From Sisyra terminalis (taxonomy: Eukaryota; Arthropoda; Insecta; Neuroptera; Sisyridae), in assembly GCA_958496175.1 (NCBI GenBank), contig OY292278.1, positions 43,710,001 through 43,774,000 on the forward strand: 64,000 nt of DNA. Reading direction: 5' to 3'. The notes below the pieces were generated by a model. It ran no database searches, was not told where the DNA came from, and saw nothing but the letters and a program-made list of their open reading frames with translations. The position numbers and the translations under genes were made by a program. The number at the start of each line of letters is the position of its first letter. Within the stretch, counting starts at the first letter, position 1. Shown one piece after another: positions 56,428 to 64,000 of this stretch.

Positions 56428-58846
56428 TTTTATTAAAAAGGAAAATATATTTTCAAAAATGACATTAAAAAGTCATTCTGGGGTCGCTAGATGTTCTCCT
56501 TTAATAAAAATTTCTAATATAAAAATAATTAATTATTTTGTGAACTTTGAAAAAAATAATAGAAAAATTCAAAAATTAAGTTTTAGAACCATTTTTTACA
56601 CGATTCGTTGAATAACGATAGTTTGTTACCTTAGAAAATGTACTCGAAGTACCTATTTTTCTGTTTCCAATTTGAATTTGCAGCAATGAACAATACAAAT
56701 TTTAGCGCCATCTCTAGGAAAACCTATCAACTCTTAGCGAAGTTGTTTACCTGTTTAACCAATTCATTGTTACAAATTTAAATTAGAAATATAAAAAAAA
56801 ACATTTTCCTAAACCTTTGATTTCGAAATGTCCGAAACTACAAAAAAGAAATCGCAAATAACAATATAGTTTGAGATAAATTTGAAAATTTTGTCAACTA
56901 TCAACAAATTATAATATCGCTATAACAGGCGCAAGATCTGTAACGCCATCTGTGAGACAAAAGCTTTTAGTTATAAGTTCACCGATTACATTAGATATAT
57001 AGCGCCACATTTGTTACACCAAAAGTTGCAAATCCAAATATAAATATAGAAAAATGGATATAAATAGTAATTTACCAACTAAAAGCTTAAATCTAATAAC
57101 ATTTTTAATAAATCAACTATAAATTTACGTTTTTTAATTAGTGTCTACTAACTATATAGTTTGAAAACATTTTAAATTACTCGTTAACTTTTGAATTCCC
57201 AAAGTTTAAAGATGCCAAAAATGAATTTTCGGCTCATGTGTACTTTAGCCAACTTTAGCACTCCCACAATCTGGCAATGTTGCATTTTCGACTTTGTTTT
57301 TAATTTAATTCGCGATTAAATCGGTCCATAATGAAAATTTAGCCTTAACAGAGAGAATTATACCATATTAGAATTGAATTAACAAAAATATCGTGAATTA
57401 AATTAAAAATAAAGTCGAAAATGCAACTTTGTCAGATTGTGGGTGTGCTAAAGTACACTTGAGCCGAATTTTCAAGCCGATTGACTTATAAACCAAGTTG
57501 TGGGTCAATAAAGATGGATTTTGAAGTTAATTTAATAGTTTATAGATGGCAAAATTTGTTAAGTTTAAAAATAAATTGCCAAGTTCTTTTTAATATTAAC
57601 AGAGAACGCTAGTAATATTCAAAGGAAAGCTTTGTAATTTACACGATTAAGATCAATTTGAGATGTTTTATAAATTAAAATCTCAATTCTACTTCTTATT
57701 TTTTCTTGAACCCTTTCAATTGTGCTTTAAAAATATCCATTATGAGCCTTTTTCTTCTTAGAATATGATGAAAATTACCAAAAGGATAACCCATTATTTG
57801 TACAGTATTAGCAGAATTGTAGAATTTTAGTTTATGAATGAAACTTTGAATCTTAATCTGGCAATTGGGAATTTTCAAAATCCAATTTTTACTTTACATA
57901 TTTATCAGATAAATTATCTATGTATGAATAGCAATCCGAAAGAAATTGCGATAAAATCATTTGTTTAAATTGCATGAAATGGAATATTTAATTTCAAAGT
58001 TCTCCAGAGACTTGTAGTTAATAGTCATGGTTATTTTTTTTGTCTAAAATGAAATCGAGAAAGTAATATCATACCAACAAAATAAAGCCATTTATGTTTT
58101 AATAAGTGTCCATCTATTCTCCACCTATGTCCACATATTGAATTTACCCTCGACGGTCTCATAAAATCATTTGGATCGTATCTTATTCCATTACAGGAAA
58201 ATTGTTCTATTGCAAAATTTACAATTCAAATATAGAAATAACTTCTTTTAAAATGAGGCCATTTAAACATGAAATTGAAGCAAAAACACACATATGAAAT
58301 TCATTGGAAATGTATCTTTCGATTGAAAAGAAAAACCTTGAGGAATTTCTTTTGAAATTGTTAGGTCAATTATTTGAATTTTACTAGGGAAATGAGATTG
58401 TGTCAATGCGTTCGTTGAGATTGAGAGATTTAATTTAATGTTGTCACGAAAATTTCGTGTGTGGAATGGCGTTTTTATTCATGCTATTGTATCGATAATG
58501 ACCTGAGGGACTACTTGCAACTCATGCCACATATTCATATTGCGCCATCAACACTTTTGATATGAACTTTGAATTGTTCCCGCACGTTCCTGTTGACGAC
58601 CAACGGGAATTTTATACAATCAAAATATCAACAACAATCATTTGTCACTAACGAAAACTTTTACAAACAATCAACGTTACTGATTAAAATATTATGGGAA
58701 AAAAAAACCGACGAACCATTAAAATTTGACACTGTAATTTATAATTGAGTATTTGGTGCTTTACTTTTGTCTTCTATAGTTAAATTTGACTTTAAACAGT
58801 TTTTTTTTGTTCAAAGTTTACACAAGAAGAAAGATTATATTGTAAA
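56428..58846. other. Intergenic stretch upstream of the GOT2-like gene
   Basis: No gene was seen. It holds the GOT2-like promoter near its left edge and one MITE (57,228-57,468). The rest is AT-rich and unassigned, with scattered short words such as agcgccatct. Confidence 0.5.
57228..57468. mobile_element. GGCTCAAGT-type MITE copy
   Basis: The ends ttcggctcatgtgtacttta and its mirror cttgagccgaa, with the inner pair caatctggcaatgttgcatt and aatgcaactttgtcagattg. The middle ttaattcgcgattaaatcgg also occurs in the nested copy at 23,101-23,322, so the two are close relatives. Confidence 0.75.
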
Positions 58847-59337
58847 CTAGCTGATCCCCGTGACTTCGTCTGCGTAACGTAGGTGTAGATTACATTTTCT
58901 TTTTCGATTTGCTTTTTGTAGTGGTATATGAAAATTTTCATTTTTCTTATTTTACTGTGCTTTTTATCAGTTCAACTAAAAATATTTTTACAGATTATTT
59001 TCTAACTTTTAATTACCATTCCAATGATATATAACTCGTCTGTTTAAAGTAAAAATGTTTGTTTTCATCCCTAGGGACTACCTTCCTTTATTATTTTTAT
59101 GGAATGATAAGTAGCCTATAGTCTGTGGAAAATTGTGTTGTATCTTAATACCAAATGTCATTAAATTCGGTTGTTCCGTTCTTTAGTTAAATCGGGACAC
59201 ACAGACAGACAGACAGAAAAAATTTTTAAAAATGTTAAATTTGAAATAAGGGCCTCTTGAAACAAATATTTACTCTAAAATTGGGTTCAAAATCGAAATG
59301 TACAGACAGACGTAAGAATTTTATATATTAGTATAGA
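58847..59337 (-). mobile_element. Short Helitron-like element (491 bp)
   Basis: On the minus strand it begins TCTATACTAATATATAAAAT and ends ATCAGCTAG. Host A precedes the TC and host T follows the CTAG, as expected for Helitron insertion into AT. A hairpin (CGCAGAC, GAA loop, GTC) lies just before the 3' end. It contains short CTGT repeats. No Rep/helicase gene is present, so it is non-autonomous. Confidence 0.85.
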
Positions 59338-59835
59338 TACAATTTCAGGATTACGATAGTGGTCCAATTCAATGATATCTATACTAATATATAAAATTCT
59401 TACGTCTGTCTGTACATTTCGATTTTGAACCCAATTTTAGGGTAAATATTTGTTTCAAGAGGCCCTTATTCCAAAATTAACATTTTTAAAATTTTTGTCT
59501 GTCTGTCTGTCTGTGTGTCCCGATTTAATTAAAGAACGGTACAACCGAATTTAATGACATTTGGTATTAAGATACAACACAATTTCCCACAGACTATAGG
59601 CTACTTATCATTCCAAAAAAATATTAAAGGAAGGTATTCCCTAGGGATGAAAACAGAAATTTTTACTTTAAACAAATAAGTTATATATCATTGGAAAGGT
59701 AATTTAAAGTTAGAAGAAAATCTGTAAAATTATTTTAAGTTGGACTGATAAAAAGCACAGTAAATTCAATTTAAATTTTTAAAAATTGGCTCTTTGAAAT
59801 ATAAACCTTTATATATATGTAACACATAGTTGATG

Positions 59836-59935
59836 TTAATAGCGTAATGGCTTACGTATCTAATATTCTGATGCTCCTAATTATAAAGACTTGGGTTCGA
59901 ATCTTACAGTAAACATTTTTTTATTTTTTTTTTTT
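59836..59935 (+). repeat. tRNA-like sequence with T run inside the Helitron
   Basis: An A-box-like aatagcgtaatggcttacg and a strong B-box-like cttgggttcgaatcttac are followed by a long T run. The arm pairing is poor. It lies at the left end of the extra cargo. Confidence 0.45.
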
Positions 59936-60344
59936 TGAAAAAATTCTTGCAAATAGACCCTTAGATATGCTTAATAAGGAAATATTAACAAAACAAAAGT
60001 AATAGTAGTAGTAATAATAATAATTATATTATTAAAACTTCAAGTAAATACGTTTTTAAGACCGTGCATACATAAAATCCTGTATTTATATATCCCCTCT
60101 GATTGATGAAATTTTTATATTCGATGTATTCCTTTTAAGAAGTAGACATCTGATAAAAAGTTTTTTTTTTTTTGAAAATTCCTACCCTAAAAGAGTAAAT
60201 GGGTTGACTAAGTTTGTGTGAGAAAATGAAGAGTTAATCATCAATTGAAATTTTGTATTTTATAAGTGTAATTAATAAATAAATAATTAATTAATAATAA
60301 GTTTCTGTTTTTGTTATATCATTTTAACTACAACATTTTAAATA

Positions 60345-61070
60345 ACGCCATTTCACTTAATTAGTATGAAAGTTTAGGTAGTAGGTACTTATACCAAATA
60401 CCAAAGAGGCAATTTTTAATTTTTGTTTGGTTTTCAACAATCAAACTTTTTTAAAATCTATTTTTTATGAACCAATGATTGTGACCTGGAGCAATTATTT
60501 AACATTAATGGAGCAATTTTTTGTCATATATTTCATTATCAATCAAAAAATAAAATCTTCTAAGCAAACTTTTCTTCGGTATTTAGAACAATTTGAAAAT
60601 CAATTATTGTTATTAAAAATAAATAAAATATTCGAATTTCCTTCCCGTCTTTCCACCTATTTTCAACAATTTTGTATGTACAACGTCAAAATGTGCGATA
60701 TCGAATTGCTTTTTAGTTATGATAATCAAAATAAAGGTCAAAATTTTTTTCGTTTTACATTGTATTTTCCAATATAAATGCATATTTGTGTCGATGAAAT
60801 TTGGAAAATGTTCTTCTTATACGATGCAGATATATAATAAGAAAGGGTTTTTTGTTAATTCCTCCTCTAAAAGAGTGAAAAATGGTTGCAAAGTTTGTAC
60901 GGCATAACGTCTAATAAACAATCGAAATTTCAAATTTAATTATCAAGGTATGTTCGTAATAGACGAAACGTTTTATAGCTTAAAATAAAATAATGTTGGT
61001 TTTTTGGCTTTCACATATTGTAAACCTGAAAATCCAAAATACGTATTCACAAATCAATACATTAAGCGAA
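60345..61070 (-). repeat. Dispersed repeat, copy 2 (inside the Helitron)
   Basis: It is the reverse complement of 1240-2095 with many small changes. Landmarks are acttataccaaatacc, ttttcaacaatcaaact, catatttgtgtcgatgaaat and ttgtaaacctgaaaatcc. Confidence 0.65.
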
Positions 61071-61709
61071 TATCGAGTAGCGAGAAATTCGGCGAACTGA
61101 AAGAAAATGGTTTAATTATATAGTTGAAATTCAGATGTTTTAAAAATAAGTGCATAGATACACAATGGTTATACTTGATTATGGAGGAACTAGGTTTCGT
61201 GCATTTGAACAAATTTTAATTTCGCCGTAGTTTTGTACATTTCAGTAGTGTAAAAGTTGAGACAATGAAATGGGATTTCTACTAATATTCTAAATATCTA
61301 GGCGAGTCTTTTGATAACTTTTGACTGTTTTAAGTCATAATTATAACTGACTTTATTGAACTTAATGACAGTTTTTATTTATATATAGATGCTGATTGAT
61401 TTACGGATTAATTGGTTCACGGTAGGTATACCTACCGTAGGTATACGGAATAGACCATACTCTTTTTAGATATATATAAATATTTTTTGAAAATTAATTG
61501 ATTATTATATACAACTATTTTATTCTAAGTAACAGTTTATTAAATGTGTCTTTTTAAAGTTGACAAAATAGTGTTTTTAAATATGATTATGTTTTTCGTA
61601 AAAGAAATAAGAACAATAAAATTTTTATATACCACTACAAATAGCAAATCTGAAATGAAAATATAATCTACACCTACGTTTGGCAGACGAAGTCGCGGGG
61701 ATCAGCTAG

Positions 61710-63974
61710 TTTCAGTATAAGATTGATACAATATTCTATACTACATTCATCAAATTAGACAACTCCAAATCTCAGATCTATGCCATTTAATATTGGGAAA
61801 TCCAATTGTTGACTTTTGGTGCGAAGTTATTAAGAAATAAAGTGATTAAATGTTCAACTGCCATCAAGAGTTGACAATAAAAAAATCTAATAAATTGTTA
61901 ATAAGAGAAGGTACGTAAGAATGTCAAGTCTAACAAAATGCGGACAAAGCAATTGAGTAATCAATCAAATTTCTATTAAGAGCCTTTTGGTCACTTACAA
62001 ATTATTTGCATCATTTAAGCATTTGTCGTCGACGTTTTGTCTATTGAAAAGGCATCGGAACATCTGTTCAGGGGTGAATGAATGAAGTCAATTTATTGGA
62101 CTCAATCATTTTCCACTTACTGTGTTAAATGGATTCTACCTGCATACCTAATTCTAATCGAAACGAGAATCGTAAAATTGTATAAACACCAACAAAAAAT
62201 AAACTCACCTATAAAGTCAATTGGATAACTGAATTTATGACTTCGAAATGGTATAGAGCAGTGGTCTCCATATGCAATGCCTAAAGGCTTTCGTCTCTGG
62301 GTCCCTATGACAAAAAAGATATATTTATGTGTATTATTAACGAATTCTTACAATAGATTTATCTTTTAAACTAAATATTGCTGCCACTTCATGAACATCA
62401 TAAACTGTGCTCTTAGACTCAAACAATTTGTGAACTCCTGGTATATAATTTTTTTTTAATTGTTATTAACCGCTGTTTATAACTACTAAGATCTTTAGCG
62501 ACTCTAGGGTTAATAAAAATCCGTAATCAAGAAATATCAAAAATTTACTTTATAAGAGGATTGAACCCAACACCTACCGGTTTTGGAGTGGTCACCTTGA
62601 CCACTCGGCCACCAGTTGGCCATATAATATTTCTACAACAATTCTAAATAATTTTCAGCTATTTGGAAAAAGTATTAACTAAAAAGCTTTTATTTTATTG
62701 AAGAAAAAACCAATGAGTAAGTTTACCCACTGTTACAAAAAATAACTATGTTACTCTGGTTAATTTAATCCTTTTTTCGTATTTAAATTCTTTATTAACC
62801 ATTAGTTCAATCTGCCCCAAAGTTTAATGAAAAAAATTTTAAGGAGATAGCAATAATAATTTTTCCTTGGGGAACAACACCAAAGGACAAAGAAAAGAAT
62901 CGATTAGAAATCCTTCTCAAAATCTAACCTCTGAATCACTAAATTTAAGTAGATCTTAAGCCAAATAGGTGGCAGACCTCATAATCGGTCATTGTGGCCT
63001 AAATTTTTTTTTTTTCACTATTGGAATTTGGGACACACTTGGAGCCTCCAATAAGCAGATTCTGTTAGACAGAGGAAAAAACTAATTTTCACATTCTTTT
63101 GGAAAGCAAGGGTTTATTAAAAGAGCTAAAATTCTCCGATCTTAGTATTGAACTAGTCGACGAGCCTTTCGTTCACTGGTTGTTAAAATAGGCTCAGCTT
63201 TTCAGCTTATAATATTGGGATTATATTCCTGTTAAAAAAGGCATTTAAAGGCATTTTGAAATCTTTACATTTAAAATGTCTTTAATAACTTTATACGACT
63301 TCTAAAGGCTTTTTTGAACATTTAAAATGCCTTTTTTAACAGAGATAGGAACCCTGGGAACGCAATTAGCCTAAAGCTAGTGAAGTCTAGGGAAAAAACC
63401 CAAAATGCATAAAGATTTATCAAAGTTTGTATCAAAAAGACCTCTCTTCAATGCTTTTTATTTTCATCAAATGAAAATGGTAAGAGAAAATTTGTAGTTT
63501 TTTTCCTGATATTTAATAGTAGTTAAAGTAAACCAATTTTTTTAAATTCCTCAGAAAAATATGTTGAAAATGATTCTCTGGAATTCCATTTAAAAGTTTC
63601 ATTAGAAATTTTTCGCTAAGTATCCCGAAGCTTGGTAGCAGCTGGGCAATAAGCGATGCTGAAAAAATTGAATTTTATGCAATGAATCTATAAATCTTTT
63701 CATCATGGAGGGAATTACAAACATAGCTCTAGAAGTGCTGAAGAAGTTGAATACTTGACACTAAAAGAAGTTAAATCCTATATGCAAAATTAAACTATTA
63801 CAACACGGGTGGATCTGATTACCGAACTCATTAAGATTTGGCATTATAATAAAACTAAATGAAAAAAAAATAGTATAGAACATGCCAGGATGGGAAAAAT
63901 AAATTATAAACAATAAAGGGTACCACACAAAATATTAGATGAGTGAAATTATTGTAATTTTTAAATTTATGACA
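61710..63974. other. Right-end intergenic stretch
   Basis: No gene was seen. It holds one SINE copy (62,490-62,625) and a short inverted repeat (about 63,230-63,345, ttaaaaaaggcatttaaa against tttaaaatgccttttttaa). The remainder is unassigned AT-rich DNA. Confidence 0.5.
62490..62625 (-). repeat. tRNA-derived SINE copy
   Basis: The minus strand reads ctggtggccgagtggtcaag, then ggtgttgggttcaatcctc, then the body ttgatatttcttgattacgg and ttattaaccctagagtcgc. It is the closest relative of the copy at 855-990. Confidence 0.72.
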
Positions 63975-64000
63975 TCTATACTAATATATAAAATTCTTAC
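63975..64000 (+). mobile_element. 5' tip of a third Helitron-like element, cut by the window end
   Basis: The last 26 bases begin TCTATACTAATATATAAAAT and match the 5' ends of the two elements at 59.3 kb. Host A precedes the TC. Confidence 0.8.

Larger units (their letters stand above)
59378..61709 (+). mobile_element. Long Helitron-like element (2.3 kb) with extra cargo
   Basis: It has the same 5' end (TCTATACTAATATATAAAAT) and 3' end (GCAGACGAAGTCGCGGGG then ATCAGCTAG) as the short copy, which lies head-to-head 40 bp away. Host A and T again flank it. About 380 bp at the left and 100 bp at the right match the short copy. The roughly 1.85 kb between (about 59,765-61,615) is extra, and includes a tRNA-like sequence and a copy of the dispersed repeat at 1240-2095. 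There is no Rep/helicase frame. Confidence 0.85.

Noticed and set aside
60427..60777. A 116-residue open frame in the Helitron cargo.
   Set aside because: The related repeat at 1240-2095 lacks the frame and the sequence is low-complexity AT-rich, with no domain.
1..64000. CRISPR arrays, bacterial operons, rRNA genes.
   Set aside because: Nothing of the kind was seen. The window is eukaryotic, and its regular repeats are transposons and duplications.

Overview
The window is animal nuclear DNA, most likely from an insect. It is AT-rich, its genes are split by GT-AG introns (many only 55-130 bp), and it carries several eukaryotic transposon classes. The order is not decided by the sequence. A CENP-I gene argues against Drosophila-type flies, whose inner kinetochore has lost it.

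Left part (1-22 kb). A short gene for a diverged Na+/K+-ATPase beta-like subunit lies at 2.75-4.0 kb. The rest is repeats. A 13-kb imperfect inverted duplication (about 5,435-18,540) folds around a near-perfect palindrome at 10.32 kb. One arm was later hit by a full-length, apparently intact Jockey-like retrotransposon (12,292-17,002), and the other arm keeps the empty site. A decayed Jockey-like copy broken by a foldback DNA element follows at 19.0-21.5 kb.

Gene part (22.4-56.5 kb). Eight genes alternate strictly in direction: FAHD2 (+), mitochondrial ribosomal protein bL35m (-), MIC60/mitofilin (+), SETD2/Set2 (-), POGLUT2/3 (+), CENP-I (-), EMSY (+) and a GOT2-like gene (-). Every neighbouring pair is therefore head-to-head or tail-to-tail. 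bL35m and MIC60 start codons are 115 bp apart. POGLUT2/3 and CENP-I stop codons are 3 bp apart. FAHD2, bL35m, MIC60 and probably the GOT2-like protein act in mitochondria. SETD2 and EMSY act on chromatin, CENP-I at kinetochores, and POGLUT2/3 in the ER. I worked out the exon structures by hand from reading frame, splice sites and family alignment remembered in outline.

The most striking gene is the GOT2-like one. It is an intact 425-codon aspartate aminotransferase paralogue that has lost the PLP-binding lysine (Gln), the substrate-binding arginine (Tyr) and other pocket residues, so it looks like a maintained pseudoenzyme.

Introns are loaded with small elements: hAT MITEs with 8-bp duplications, a GGCTCAAGT-type MITE family, tRNA-derived SINEs, SWIM-finger repeat remnants, and three long hairpins that share a covarying hammerhead-like core. 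These hairpins lie in introns of FAHD2, MIC60 and SETD2, each with the core on the sense strand of the host gene.

Right part (56.5-64 kb). No host gene was found. It holds a MITE, two head-to-head Helitron-like elements (58,847-59,337 and 59,378-61,709), a SINE copy, and the 5' tip of a third Helitron at the very end.
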